Counted from the stretch's first letter, positions 33,408 to 42,722 are shown. The stretch: DNA of 64,000 nucleotides from Streptomyces sp. HUAS ZL42 (GCF_040782645.1 NZ_CP160403.1:310001-374000); one strand, 5' to 3'. The notes: generated by a model from the sequence alone, not told the origin. Translations and numbers: made by a program.

Positions 33408-34841
33408 ATGCCCACCCGCCGGAAACAGCACCGCCGCACCACCGCCCTGGCCACGGCCGTGGCCGTCGGCATCGTGCTCACCGCCCTGCCCGCCTCCGCC
33501 GACCCCGGCGGCCCGGGCGCCGGAGACCCGTACTACCCCGACGACGGCAACTCCGGCTATGACGCCACCCAGTACGACGTACACGTGAACTACGACCCGG
33601 CCCGCCCCCGACATCTGGAGGGCGACACCACGGTGCAGGCCGTCGCGAAGCAGGACCTGGACCGGTTCCACCTCGACCTGGACGGCTTCCAGGTCACCTC
33701 CGTCACGGTGAACGGCGTACCCGCCCGCGCCGTCTCCCGCGAGGGCGCGCACGAAATCGTCATCACCCCCGCCCGGCCGCTCGCGCAGAACGCGCGCTTC
33801 TCGGTACGCGTCCGCTACTCCGGCGAACCGGTCGGCGAGGGTTGGCACACCCTCGCCGACGGCGGCGCCAACGTGACGGGCGAGCCGCACTCCGCCACAG
33901 CCTGGTACCCGGCCAACGACCACCCTTCGGACAAGGCGACCTTCCGGCTCACGGCCACGGTCCCCGACGGCTGGACGGTGGTCGGCAACGGGAGGCCGGG
34001 CGCCACCACCACCGGCCGGGGCACGACCACGTTCCGCTGGTACGAGGACCGGCCAATGGCCACATTCCTCAGCACCATCGCCATCGACAAGTTCACGGTG
34101 CGCACCTCGGAACTCTCCGACGGCACCCCCGTCATCCACGCCTACAGCCCCGGGGCCACCGTCGACCCAGGGACGGAGGCACTGCTGCCGGAGGTCATCG
34201 ACTTCCTGGCCTCGAAGTTCGGCCCATACCCCTTCTCCTCGGCCGGCGGGATCGTCATCGCCGGCGACGACGGCAGCGGTCCCCTCGCCCTGGAGACACA
34301 GAGCCGCCCGACGTATCACAGGAAATTCTTCGAGGTCTCCATGGTCCACGAGAACGCACACCAGTGGTTCGGCAACAGCGTCTCCCTCTCCGACTGGCGC
34401 GACGGTTGCCTGGCCGAGTGCTTCGCCCAGTACGCCGTCCAGCTGTGGTACGAGAAATTTGGAGACGACCTGGACAACGGCTTCTACCGCGCCATGGTCG
34501 AGCAGAGCACAGCCGACCCCGCCTTCTGGACGACGAAGCTGTACGACCCCGGCCAGGGCCGCGAACTGGACGGCGCCCTCTACGACAAGGGCTCCATGAT
34601 GGTGCACGCCCTGCGCCGCACGGTCGGCGACCCGGCGTTCTTCGCCACCCTCAATCGGTGGTCGCGCGAACACCGCTACGGCAACGCGTCCTGGCCGCAG
34701 TTCGAGGCGCTCGCCGAGGAAGTCTCCGGCAAGGACCTCACGGGCTTCTTCGATGCATGGGCCCACAGCACCACCGCCCCGGAGAAGAAGTACCTCTTCC
34801 CAGGCTCCCTCGCCCCGCTCGACCCGGTTCATCAGCCGTGA
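33408..34841 (+). CDS. Secreted M1-family zinc metallopeptidase
   Basis: This 477-residue protein has a signal peptide (ALATAVAVGIVLTALPASA). An N-terminal beta domain (about 45-240) and a catalytic domain follow, with HENAH near residue 314 (MVHENAHQWFG) and a downstream Glu ligand in LAECFAQY. The usual GAMEN exopeptidase motif is not obvious; in its place is GPLALETQS. M1 enzymes release N-terminal amino acids from peptides. It partners the M28 aminopeptidase in extracellular peptide use. Confidence 0.9.
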   Translation: MPTRRKQHRRTTALATAVAVGIVLTALPASADPGGPGAGDPYYPDDGNSGYDATQYDVHVNYDPARPRHLEGDTTVQAVAKQDLDRFHLDLDGFQVTSVTVNGVPARAVSREGAHEIVITPARPLAQNARFSVRVRYSGEPVGEGWHTLADGGANVTGEPHSATAWYPANDHPSDKATFRLTATVPDGWTVVGNGRPGATTTGRGTTTFRWYEDRPMATFLSTIAIDKFTVRTSELSDGTPVIHAYSPGATVDPGTEALLPEVIDFLASKFGPYPFSSAGGIVIAGDDGSGPLALETQSRPTYHRKFFEVSMVHENAHQWFGNSVSLSDWRDGCLAECFAQYAVQLWYEKFGDDLDNGFYRAMVEQSTADPAFWTTKLYDPGQGRELDGALYDKGSMMVHALRRTVGDPAFFATLNRWSREHRYGNASWPQFEALAEEVSGKDLTGFFDAWAHSTTAPEKKYLFPGSLAPLDPVHQP

Positions 34842-35196
34842 CCGGCCGGCGATCAGGCGATCGACGATGAGGCCGGTTTCTTGTCCGGCATCCGACTGCT
34901 GACCACAGTGAACGGGGCCCAGCGGGTATCTCGGCGGCGGCGCAGAAGGCGTCGGCAAGGCACGCGTCAGTCCTCCCTACCTTGTTGATCTGGATGAGCG
35001 AGCCATTCGTAGGGTCCTCCCTTCTTGCTCGGGTTGATCAAGGCCACTTGTAGGGTCTGGAGGCCCAGAGACACCGGGTATGACTTTTGTAGGGTCGCCC
35101 TTGATGGCTCCCCCAACCTGGCCGCCCGGTGTCTCACGACGGCCTGACCGCTGATGAGGAGCCGCGAGTACCGCGTCGTACATCGCTGAGTAGGAC
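34842..35196. other. Non-coding flank of a decayed IS110 element
   Basis: These 355 bases end at the IS110-type fragment. A 10-base sequence T(C/T)GTAGGGTC occurs three times (35007-35016, 35048-35057 and 35087-35096) at 39-41 base spacing. In IS110 elements the non-coding end before the transposase holds the bridge RNA; this stretch may be such a relic. No gene is supported. Confidence 0.45.
35007..35096. repeat. Three iterated TTGTAGGGTC motifs, about 40 bp apart
   Basis: TCGTAGGGTC (35007), TTGTAGGGTC (35048) and TTGTAGGGTC (35087) are spaced by 41 and 39 bases. They lie directly before the IS110-type fragment and are probably element-derived. Confidence 0.6.
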
Positions 35197-35640
35197 ATGG
35201 CCTTCAACCGTGCCTCGGCCGGCTACCGAGGCACGGGGAAAACCGATGCCAAGGACGCCACCGTTGTCGCGGATCAGGCCCGGATGCGACGGGACTTGAC
35301 GGATCTGCGGCCGGACGACGAGCACGCCGTCGAGCTGCGGGTCCGTACCGGCCTCCGGTCCAATCTGGTGGCCGACCGCACCCGGACTCTCAACCGCCTG
35401 CGCACTTCGCTGACCAGCATCTTCCCAGCCCTGGAACGGGCCTTGGAACTGAGCAACCTCGGGCCGCTGGTGCTGCTGACGGGGTACCAGACACCCGCTG
35501 CACTGCGTCGCGTCGGCACCCGGCGACTGACCACCTGGCTGGGCAACAGCAAGGTCCGAGGCGTCCGGGCCCTGGCCGAAGCCGCCATCGACGCCGCCGA
35601 ACGCCAGCACACGGCCCTGCCCGGCGAGCTCTGTGTGAAA
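35170..35640 (+). pseudogene. IS110-family transposase fragment
   Basis: From 35197 the frame encodes NRASAGYRGTGKTDAKDA, RMRRDLTDLRPDD and LLTGYQTPAALRR, the second half of the IS110 DEDD nuclease domain plus the following region. Directly upstream an in-frame stop (35191-35193 region, reading YIAE-stop) and frameshifts remove the N-terminus. After about 35630 (TALPGE) similarity ends and the C-terminal transposase_20 domain with its catalytic Ser is missing. It is a dead relic of an insertion. Confidence 0.8.
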
Positions 35641-35787
35641 CGGGGACCCGCGGACTGCCGGTCTCGACGCCAGAGCCCTCCAGCAGCCGAGAGTCGGCTC
35701 GGGCGGGCCACCCGCTGCGACAAGACGCCCCATGTCGCCGAATCTCGAAGCTGGTGTTTGGTGGTCCTGTTGGCGTCACCTGGGCCG

Positions 35788-36633
35788 CTAGGGGCCGGTT
35801 GCCGTGCTTCGTGGTGATGCCGGGCACTCGCCCAGGTCCGTCCACCCGTCCTTTTGCTCGGCGAATTCCTGTCCCCATCGGGGCAACGGCTCATCCGGCA
35901 CCACCAGATCATGACCGAGTTTCTGTCCTTCGTATGTCTCGAATGCACCGTCACCGGTCGTCTGGTGAATCAGCAGCCGTGCGGAGGCGTGGTTGGCGCC
36001 GGCGCCGTACCGGTTGCCCGCCACCGCACGCAAACCGTCGATGTAGTAGCCGTGACTCATCCGGATCGAACCCCGGCTCTTGCCCTTGAGGTCACGGCCC
36101 AGCGGCCCCCAGCGCACTTCGTGCATACTCATCGAGTCGACTGGATCGTCGCCCTTGTCTCGTGCGGTATACGTGACAGCCATGTCCACGCGGGCGTCGT
36201 TGTCGAAATCTCCGAACGCCGCCCGGAATCCCTCCTCGGGCGACGCATGGGCCTTCCTGCGCCCCGCCGCCGTGGTGACGATCGACCACACGGAGTGCCG
36301 GACCTGCTTGTTGCCCGGTCCCTCGAACGTGACGACCGTGCGCCCGTCACGGTCCTTGCTGTCGTGCACCTCGTCCACCATGCCGTCGCCGTCCACGTCT
36401 GCATACAGCGTCCGCCCGTCCGACGAGGCGCAGATCGGCTGTTCCTTGCCCGGGTTACGCACGTGGGGGTCGGCACTCAGCTCCTGGCTGGTCGGCCACG
36501 CGTACCAGCCCACCCCCACCGCTACGATCACGGCGATTGAACAGCTCACCAGCCATCTGCGACGCCGCGCCGCATCGGCGCTGGGCGCGTCTACGAAGGT
36601 GCTCTTGCGCTCGGATATGTCGTCACCACGCAT
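35788..36633 (-). CDS. Membrane-anchored FG-GAP/EF-like repeat protein
   Basis: This 281-residue protein has a cytoplasmic N-terminus of about 27 residues, a membrane helix (WLVSCSIAVIVAVGVGWYAW) and an extracytoplasmic domain. That domain carries two Asp-rich calcium-loop-like motifs: DVDGDGMVDEV (about 80-90) and GDFDNDARVDMAV (about 140-152). Such D-x-D-x-D-G loops occur in FG-GAP/VCBS beta-propeller repeats. No enzyme motif is seen. It lies between transposon fragments and may be a cargo gene. Confidence 0.65.
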   Translation of the reverse strand: MRGDDISERKSTFVDAPSADAARRRRWLVSCSIAVIVAVGVGWYAWPTSQELSADPHVRNPGKEQPICASSDGRTLYADVDGDGMVDEVHDSKDRDGRTVVTFEGPGNKQVRHSVWSIVTTAAGRRKAHASPEEGFRAAFGDFDNDARVDMAVTYTARDKGDDPVDSMSMHEVRWGPLGRDLKGKSRGSIRMSHGYYIDGLRAVAGNRYGAGANHASARLLIHQTTGDGAFETYEGQKLGHDLVVPDEPLPRWGQEFAEQKDGWTDLGECPASPRSTATGP

Positions 36634-36659
36634 TTGAGGACCCTAGACGACCCGAGACG

Positions 36660-36992
36660 AATAGTTCCAATGTGGCTCAGTGATCGTAGGCGATCGTTGA
36701 CCTTGTTATGGGTGGCCGTGTGCCCGATCGCGCAGGTCATCGCCAGGATCCGCTCGGCCACTCGGACGCCGATGCCTTCGATGGTGCGGCCGCCGTGTTG
36801 TTCGAGGTCGAGCTGACCCCTGACCGACTCGATCAGCTGGCGGACCGTTTTGAGCAGGGTCCCCCCGGGGCAGGGGGTGCCGCGGTTGCGGTAAGAGGGC
36901 CGCAGCAGGCTGGTGCCGTGGGCGACGAGGAAGCGGTCGAGGTCGGCCGCGATGTGGCCCTTGTCGGCCAGGATCAGCAGGGCCTGGCCCAT
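36660..36992 (-). pseudogene. IS982-type transposase C-terminal fragment
   Basis: The minus-strand frame encodes ILADKGHIAADLDRFL, SLLRPSYRNRG, LLKTVRQLIESV and LDLEQHGGRTIEGIGVRVA, the C-terminal part of IS982/IS4-like DDE transposases as commonly seen in Streptomyces. The N-terminal half is absent: the frame opens at 36992, next to unrelated sequence. It is an inactive fragment. Confidence 0.72.
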
Positions 36993-37177
36993 CGTCCGCC
37001 AGGTTCCGCAATCGGAATTATTCCCCTGCCCTCAAGAAGCGCACTGGACCTCGTCGTCGGTGTCCTCGACGGCTTGGGGCGCGCAGTGAGCGCAGGCTCT
37101 GGCAGGGCCGCTGGTGGTGAGGTTGAGCAGGTAGCGGCCCAGGAAGTCTCGTAAGAGATCCGTGTCAGGAGGTCTCG

Positions 37178-37300
37178 GACCCTGCCGAGCCGTCCGGCCC
37201 GGAAGTCGTCGAGCATCTGCAGGAGTTCGCCGCAGGTGTTCATGGCGAAGGGACCGTTCCAGGCGACGGGCTGCCGCATCTGCAGGCCGCTGACAATCAC
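37178..37300 (-). pseudogene. Pirin-like C-terminal fragment
   Basis: The minus-strand frame reads PVAWNGPFAMNT, then ELLQMLDDFRAGRLGRV, which is the signature of the C-terminal end of pirin-family cupins (usual form P-V-x-x-x-GPFVMNT ... DFQAGRLG). The rest of the pirin is not visible upstream. It lies among transposon fragments, so it is probably a truncated gene. Confidence 0.5.
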
Positions 37301-37597
37301 ATCCCGGATGGCGTCGTGCGCCGCCCGGGTGGATTCGGTGCGGCGCTGGGCCGGGTGCCGGGCCCGTGGGGGACGGGGTCCGGCACCCGGGAAGCTCCCG
37401 CGGCGGCGTTACGGGGGGAGTGCCCCGCGGGAGCGGCTCGGCGGTGGACGGGTCAGTCGCTCTTGGAGTCAGCGGCGGACGGCTTGCCCACCGGCGTGGC
37501 GAACGGCATGTCCAGCGCCCGTGGACCTCGTAGAGGTGTACCGAAAACCGAGGCGGCGCCGGAGTTCGAGGTTCTCGCTCTGGACGACACCGAATGA

Positions 37598-37700
37598 GCA
37601 GGCCGCCTCACCGACGAAAACCGCCGCGCGCTCATCCCACTGTTCTGGACGCGCCTTCGGCCCTACAGCGAGATGAGGCTGAACATGAGTAGTCGCCTCC
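37598..37700 (+). pseudogene. Tn3-like transposase C-terminal fragment
   Basis: After a stop at 37595-37597 the frame reads LTDENRRALIPLFWTRLRPY and then MRLNMSSRL. It resembles the extreme C-terminus of Tn3-family transposases (pattern L-x-PLFW-x-x-x-x-PYG, then LDM-x-x-RL). Only about 35 codons remain. The assignment is from pattern memory. Confidence 0.45.
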
Positions 37701-37778
37701 GATTCTCCGCCCGGCGGCAGGCAACTGCCGTTGCCTGAACCGGCTCAGCCCACCTCGCGCCGGCGAAGTGCGGCCAGG

Positions 37779-38822
37779 TCACGCTTTTACGGGTTCCTTC
37801 CTGATCAGGCTCTCGGCGGTTGCGAGGATGGCGGCCTCGGGACTGTTGCGGGGCTGCCATCCCAGCACGTGGTGGGCTTTTGCGCTGGTCGTCTTCCTGG
37901 CGAAGCCGAGGTCGGGGACGAGCGTACGGAGCTCCTTGTTGAAGAGGGAAACCATGCGGATCACGGCGCTGGGGATGGACCGGGCGGGTACGTGCTTGGC
38001 TGCGTCTCCGAGGTTGGCTGTGAGGATGGCACCGATCTGTTTCATCGAGATCGCTGGTTCGCCGGCGGTGAGGAAGCGCTGACCGGCAGCTTCAGGGGTG
38101 GTCATGGCCAGCAGGTGCGCGCTTGCCACATCGCGTACGTCGACGATCGGGATCCACAGATCGGGATAGCCGGGCATCGCCCCCTCGAGGATGCGCTGGA
38201 TGAGGTGGTTCGATCCGGAGATTGCCTGGCCCATCACGGGTCCCATGACGGCGACGGGAAGGATCGTGGCGAGTTCCGTCGAACCGCCCTCGGCGTCGAT
38301 GAAATCCCACGCGGCGCGCTCGGAGAGCGTCTTGCTCTTGGTGTACGCGGTGGCGCCTGGCCCGTCGAGGACGCTCCAGTCCTCCTCGGTGAACTGGTGG
38401 TCGGTGCGCGGGTATCCGTAGGCGACCGCATGGAAGGCAGAGGTGAGGACAACTCGTTTGACACCGGCATCGCGTGCTGCACGCAGCACACGCAGAGTGC
38501 CCTCACGCGCCGGAACGATGACATCGTCCTCGTTTTCGACATGCTCCACGTGCACGGGAGAGGCCACATGCAGCACAAAGTCGCACCCGGCGACGGCATC
38601 GGCCCACCCTGCGTCACTCATGAGGTCCGCCGACACGAAACTCAACGCGCCGCCGTTCACCATCCCGGCGTCGCTGAGCTGCGCCCGGACCTCGGACTCG
38701 CGCCCGAGGCTGCGCACAGTCGTGCGCACCGGGTATCCCTGCTCCAGCAGTTGGAGAATGCAGTGTCCGGCGATGAAGCCGGACCCGCCGGTGACCAGGA
38801 CGCGAGGCTGCGATGCGGTCAT
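37779..38822 (-). CDS. NAD(P)-dependent extended SDR (dihydroflavonol-reductase-like)
   Basis: This 347-residue enzyme has a Rossmann motif VLVTGGSGFIAGH at 8-20, an active-site Ser in LTSAFHAV and the pair Y-x-x-x-K in AYTKSKTLSE (about 160). The substrate region has DLWIPIVDVRDVASAHLLAM. It matches the 4-dihydromethyltrisporate/dihydroflavonol-reductase type of extended SDRs, which reduce ketones or aldehydes. It is a separate unit 141 bp downstream of the hydrolase gene on the same strand. Confidence 0.88.
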   Translation of the reverse strand: MTASQPRVLVTGGSGFIAGHCILQLLEQGYPVRTTVRSLGRESEVRAQLSDAGMVNGGALSFVSADLMSDAGWADAVAGCDFVLHVASPVHVEHVENEDDVIVPAREGTLRVLRAARDAGVKRVVLTSAFHAVAYGYPRTDHQFTEEDWSVLDGPGATAYTKSKTLSERAAWDFIDAEGGSTELATILPVAVMGPVMGQAISGSNHLIQRILEGAMPGYPDLWIPIVDVRDVASAHLLAMTTPEAAGQRFLTAGEPAISMKQIGAILTANLGDAAKHVPARSIPSAVIRMVSLFNKELRTLVPDLGFARKTTSAKAHHVLGWQPRNSPEAAILATAESLIRKEPVKA

Positions 38823-38963
38823 GCCTGCACCCCTGAGGGCGGTGTGGTGGTCATCTGTCTTCCTTCCTTGCTCGCCCAGCTCCCTGGGCCATTGACAACG
38901 GTTCGGGCCTTCAATCGGCCCGGACCGGAGCTCGCCCGCTGGAGGGCCGGGCGGCTCCGGGCC

Positions 38964-39902
38964 TTACCACGCCGGCACGGCCGCCGGTTCGGTGCTGCGG
39001 ACGTGCTGGGTAAGAAAGAGGGCTGCGCGCTCCAGTGCCTCGTCTGCCTCGTCGAGAACGCCGGCGAAGGACTGGAAGACGTGGGGCACGTCGGCGGTGA
39101 TGTCGAGGATCACACTCACGCCGGCGGCGCGGGCGCGGGCGGCCATGCGGGTCGAGTCGTCCAGGAGGACCTCGTTCGTGCCCGCTTGGAGGAGCATCGG
39201 TGGGAAGCCGGTCGGGTCGGCGGACAGGGCCGGGCTCACCAGCGGCTGGCGTGGGTCCTGACCCGCGAGGTACAGGGGCGCGATGGTTTCCTTGAGATAA
39301 TCGCGGGTGAAGATCGGGTCGATACCCGCCTTGGTGTCCATGCTCTCGCCCGACCCGGTGGCGTCCAGGGAGGGCGAGAAGGCCACGATCGCGGCGGGCA
39401 GCGGGAGCCCTGTGTCGCGGGCGGCGAGGCAGGTGGTGACGGTGAGGGCGCCGCCGGCGGAGTCCCCGGCGAACGCGATGGCCGAAGGGTCCTGTCCGCT
39501 GTCGAGGAGGGCGCGGTAGGCGCTCAGCGCGTCGTCGATCGCGGCCGGGAACGGGTGCTCGGGGGCAAGCCGGTAGTCCAGCGAGTACGACGTGAACCCG
39601 GTTTTGGCCACGAGGTGTCCGGTCATCGACAGCGCGGTCTGAGGGGAGCCTGCCACCCAGCCGCCGCCGTGGAAGTACAGGATCGTCCCGCGGCGCGGGT
39701 GGTTGTCGCGGTGCTGGTCCGGGGCGACGTGCAGTGCGGGTCGGCCTGCGAGCGTCGTCCGCGTGGTGCGGATGCCGCCCGGCACGATCATCTGTGCCAT
39801 CGTCGACCTGAATCGGTCTCTGAACGCCTCGACCGACTGCGGGCCCCCGCGGCGGGGCCGCCTCAGCATCGCGTCGACCCGAACGCGCTGTTCCCTGCTC
39901 AT
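38964..39902 (-). CDS. HSL-type alpha/beta-hydrolase (esterase)
   Basis: This 312-residue enzyme has the oxyanion motif YFHGGGWVAG (about 75-84), nucleophile Ser in FAGDSAGGA (about 147), an Asp in the LLQAGTNEVLLDDS region, and His in DVPHVFQSF (about 275). It belongs to the hormone-sensitive-lipase family and hydrolyses small esters. ATG 39902 overlaps the stop of the SnoaL-like gene by 4 bp, so the two are coupled; longer frames were rejected for lack of signal. Confidence 0.9.
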   Translation of the reverse strand: MSREQRVRVDAMLRRPRRGGPQSVEAFRDRFRSTMAQMIVPGGIRTTRTTLAGRPALHVAPDQHRDNHPRRGTILYFHGGGWVAGSPQTALSMTGHLVAKTGFTSYSLDYRLAPEHPFPAAIDDALSAYRALLDSGQDPSAIAFAGDSAGGALTVTTCLAARDTGLPLPAAIVAFSPSLDATGSGESMDTKAGIDPIFTRDYLKETIAPLYLAGQDPRQPLVSPALSADPTGFPPMLLQAGTNEVLLDDSTRMAARARAAGVSVILDITADVPHVFQSFAGVLDEADEALERAALFLTQHVRSTEPAAVPAW

Positions 39903-40528
39903 GCGGATCGGCCCTTTCGGCCGCCGGTCGTGGTGGCCGGGGTGCGGCATGCGTGGAGCCAGGTCATTTCTTCCCGGTACTGGGCCTGGACGGCCTCGGG
40001 CCGGTCGTCGCCGAGGTGGTCGTCGCCGACCTGGTAGCCCTTGCGGTTCAGGTCCCAGGCCAGGCACCGGTAGGAGGGTCGGTAAGTGGCCAGGGCCTGC
40101 GGGTCGATGTCCAGGCGGGTGTGGGGCAGGGCCGGGGTGAGGGAGTCCTTCTCGTAGACCGACGTGATCCGCACGATGCGCCACACCCCGTCAGTGCCGT
40201 ACTGGGCGCGGTACTGCGAGCGGCAGGCGGAAGCAATGTCGGCCTCGACCCCGTCGACGTCGATACGCCGCTCGATGACCAGCGGCAGCTCCACCAGCGC
40301 GCGGTCCTGATGGATGCGCACGGTCGGCGGGCCCAGGCGGTGGACCGCAAGGTCGCCGCGGTCGGCCATGTCTCGGGTCGCCCGGACGAAGCCGGCGCCG
40401 CTGCCGGAGAACCAGCTCATCTTTACGACCGAGTCCTCGGCGAAGCAGGCCGCCATCTCCTCGTACCAGCCGCGATCCCGGCTCTGCCGCTCACGCAGCA
40501 CCAGCTGCGCGACGTCTTCTGCGCTCAT
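39899..40528 (-). CDS. SnoaL-like (NTF2 fold) protein
   Basis: This 209-residue protein has an opening helix VLRERQSRDRGWYEEMAACF, then DSVVKMSWFSG and a beta-sheet with W-R-I-V-R-I-T-S. This is the cone-shaped NTF2/SnoaL-like fold common in polyketide cyclases, dehydratases and unknown small-molecule enzymes. No catalytic set can be named. It is co-translated with the hydrolase and lies 45 bp after the hydroxyisobutyrate dehydrogenase-like gene. Confidence 0.78.
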   Translation of the reverse strand: MSAEDVAQLVLRERQSRDRGWYEEMAACFAEDSVVKMSWFSGSGAGFVRATRDMADRGDLAVHRLGPPTVRIHQDRALVELPLVIERRIDVDGVEADIASACRSQYRAQYGTDGVWRIVRITSVYEKDSLTPALPHTRLDIDPQALATYRPSYRCLAWDLNRKGYQVGDDHLGDDRPEAVQAQYREEMTWLHACRTPATTTGGRKGRSA

Positions 40529-40573
40529 GACGGGCCTTTTGTCCTTTGTCGACGTGTGAGGTGAAGAGGAATG

Positions 40574-41419
40574 TCAGGGGTTGAGCCGACCCAAGAGGCC
40601 GGGCAGCCCGCGGGCACCGGTGAGTCCCCGTGCGGTGACAGGGGCGCAGTCGATGCCCGCCTCACCCATGGCCTGATCGAACAGCTCCATGTCCAGCGCC
40701 TCGACGGCGGAGAGGTGCTGGACGGTGTCCGGGGTGACCATGGTGTTCAGCAGGGTCAGGGCGGCGCTGGAGGCGCTGCCCAGTTTCAGCACCTCGACCA
40801 GCTGGGGCACGTTCAGCTTCAGCTGGGTGGCCAGGTCGACGATGTCCCCGATGGCGGCCTGGTTCAGCATCAGCAGCGCGTTGTTGAACAGCTTCGCCGT
40901 CTGCCCGGCCCCTGCGGCACCGAGGTGGACAACGTGGCGGGAGAAGGAGGTGAAGACCTTCTCGCACCGCTCGGCCACCGGCTGCGGTCCGCCGACCATG
41001 GTGGTCAGCCGGTGCTCTTCAGCAGCTGGCCGGCCGCCGCTGACCGGGGCGTCCAGGACCTCGACGCCAGCCGTGCCGCACATCTCGGTGAGCTGCACGG
41101 CGACGCTGGGCAGACCCGTGCCGTGATTGACGACGACCGCCCCCGGACGCAGCCCGTCCAGCAACTGCTCGGCCACCCGCAGAACGTCATCGTCCGTGCC
41201 GACGCACAGCGCGACGATGTCGCTCGCGGCGGCCAGGTCCTTGATGTCGTTGTGGCGGACGTGCGGCACACCGCTCAGCCCATCCAGGGAAACGGGCCGC
41301 CGGGCCCAGGTGTGCAGGGGGAAACCGGCTTCGGCGATGGCCCTCGCCATCGGCAGGCCCAGGTCGCCCAGTCCGATCCAGCCCACCGCGGGGGCGGCAG
41401 ATGTTCCTCTCGCTGTCAT
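40574..41419 (-). CDS. 3-hydroxyisobutyrate dehydrogenase-like NAD(P) oxidoreductase
   Basis: This protein of about 281 residues has an N-terminal Rossmann motif VGWIGLGDLGLPMARAI, the substrate motif DAPVSGGRPAAEEH, and the catalytic Lys in GAGQTAKLFNNALLM (the G-x-x-G-x-x-x-K-x-x-N signature). It oxidises beta-hydroxy acids or reduces the corresponding semialdehydes. ATG 41419 is adopted, although GGAGGG sits very close; TTG 41437 is the alternative. It is the first gene of a three-gene unit (dehydrogenase, SnoaL-like, hydrolase) and divergent from the XRE regulator, which may control it. Confidence 0.86.
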   Translation of the reverse strand: MTARGTSAAPAVGWIGLGDLGLPMARAIAEAGFPLHTWARRPVSLDGLSGVPHVRHNDIKDLAAASDIVALCVGTDDDVLRVAEQLLDGLRPGAVVVNHGTGLPSVAVQLTEMCGTAGVEVLDAPVSGGRPAAEEHRLTTMVGGPQPVAERCEKVFTSFSRHVVHLGAAGAGQTAKLFNNALLMLNQAAIGDIVDLATQLKLNVPQLVEVLKLGSASSAALTLLNTMVTPDTVQHLSAVEALDMELFDQAMGEAGIDCAPVTARGLTGARGLPGLLGRLNP

Positions 41420-41523
41420 GCCCTCCACGATGGGCAAAGAACACAGGAACAGGCAGTAGACCCGTCTTCATAGGACTGCCAGTACCAGGCGCGCCTTGCA
41501 GCACGTAAGCCAGACTGTCCGGT

Positions 41524-42354
41524 ATGGCAACGACAGAACTCGGCGCAGCCCTGCGGCGCTGGCGTGATCAGGTCTCGCCCGAGACGGCGGGCCTTCCGGC
41601 AGGCGGCCACCGGCGCGCCGCGGGGTTGCGGCGCGAAGAGCTGGCCCAGCTGGCCGGTATCTCCGTCGACTACGTCACCCGTCTCGAACAGGGCCGGGCC
41701 ACCAGCCCCTCCGCGCAGGTCGTCGAAGCCCTCGCCCGGGCCCTGCGGCTCACCAGCGGCGGGCGCGCCCATCTCTTCCAGCTCGCCGGTCTCGCTCCCC
41801 CGGGCCCGGAGAAGGTCCCGGCGTACATCACGCCCAGCGTCCAGCGGATGCTGGACCGGCTCACCGGCACACCCGTCGTGGTCTTCGACGCCGCATGGAC
41901 CCAGCTGCTCGCCAACCCGCTGTACACGGCGCTGATGGGGGAATGGCACGGCAACGACCTCAACGCCGTGTGGCGCAATTTCCTCGGCACCGGCACTCGC
42001 GTACGTCACACCCCCGAATCCCGGGGCGCACTACGTGCCGCGCAGGTCGCCGACCTGCGCCGAACAACAGGCCGATACCCGGCCGATCAGCGACTGCAAC
42101 ACCTCATCTCCCAACTGCGCCTCAAAAGCGCCGAGTTCGACGATCTCTGGGAATCCGGTGCCGTCGGCCAGCACCAGTCGGCCCGCAAGACCATCGACCA
42201 CCCCCACGTCGGCGCTCTCACGCTGGACTGCGACGTACTCTTCGTCGCCGGCAACGACCTGCGCATCATGATCTACACAGCCGAACCCGGCAGCCAGGAC
42301 GCCGAACGCCTCGCGCTCCTCGCCGTCATAGGAACCCAGGCACTCACCGGATAG
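41524..42354 (+). CDS. XRE-type regulator with MmyB-like ligand domain
   Basis: This 276-residue protein has a helix-turn-helix at about 10-85 (LRREELAQLAGIS, VTRLEQGRATSPS). A C-terminal MmyB-like domain (110-276) follows with PVVVFDAAWTQLLANPLYTAL, NAVWRNFLG and LRIMIYTAEPGS. MmyB-type domains bind hydrophobic ligands. Position 104 bp from the divergent dehydrogenase gene suggests it represses that operon. Confidence 0.88.
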   Translation: MATTELGAALRRWRDQVSPETAGLPAGGHRRAAGLRREELAQLAGISVDYVTRLEQGRATSPSAQVVEALARALRLTSGGRAHLFQLAGLAPPGPEKVPAYITPSVQRMLDRLTGTPVVVFDAAWTQLLANPLYTALMGEWHGNDLNAVWRNFLGTGTRVRHTPESRGALRAAQVADLRRTTGRYPADQRLQHLISQLRLKSAEFDDLWESGAVGQHQSARKTIDHPHVGALTLDCDVLFVAGNDLRIMIYTAEPGSQDAERLALLAVIGTQALTG

Positions 42355-42722
42355 CCGACAATCCGTCGGCCCATACTCGTGCTCCCGACCTTCGTCACGC
42401 TCGCGCCGAAAGATCCGCGTGGTCCACCGCAACGCACCGTTCCTAGAGACTGAGCGGGCCTGAGTCCTGCTTCCAGGACCCGTGCTCAGCCGTGTGCCCC
42501 GAACGGTGTTGGGCACACTGGTTCCCCGTTTCGGGTAGCCACAAGCGAGGGGGAGGCTGGACGGGTGAACGCGAGTGAACGCGAGTGAACGCACGAGACG
42601 TAGGCCGCGTCACTTCCCGGCAAGGCAGGGGTCTGCAGACCAGCGGTCCGTAGCCGAGCCGAACAGGCCGCCCGCGACACCGCGAGCGGCCTGCTGCTCA
42701 GGTTCGATCTACTGACTGTCCG
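42355..42722. other. Convergent intergenic region
   Basis: These 368 bases lie between the XRE regulator and the SGNH hydrolase (convergent). They hold a small tandem repeat (GTGAACGCGA units at 42565-42592) and a hairpin (42664-42693). No gene is supported. Confidence 0.55.
42664..42693. terminator. Hairpin terminator
   Basis: CAGGCCGC (42664-42671) pairs with GCGGCCTG (42686-42693), with further pairing inside. It lies between convergent genes, just past the 3' end of the SGNH hydrolase gene, and is probably bidirectional. Confidence 0.5.
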
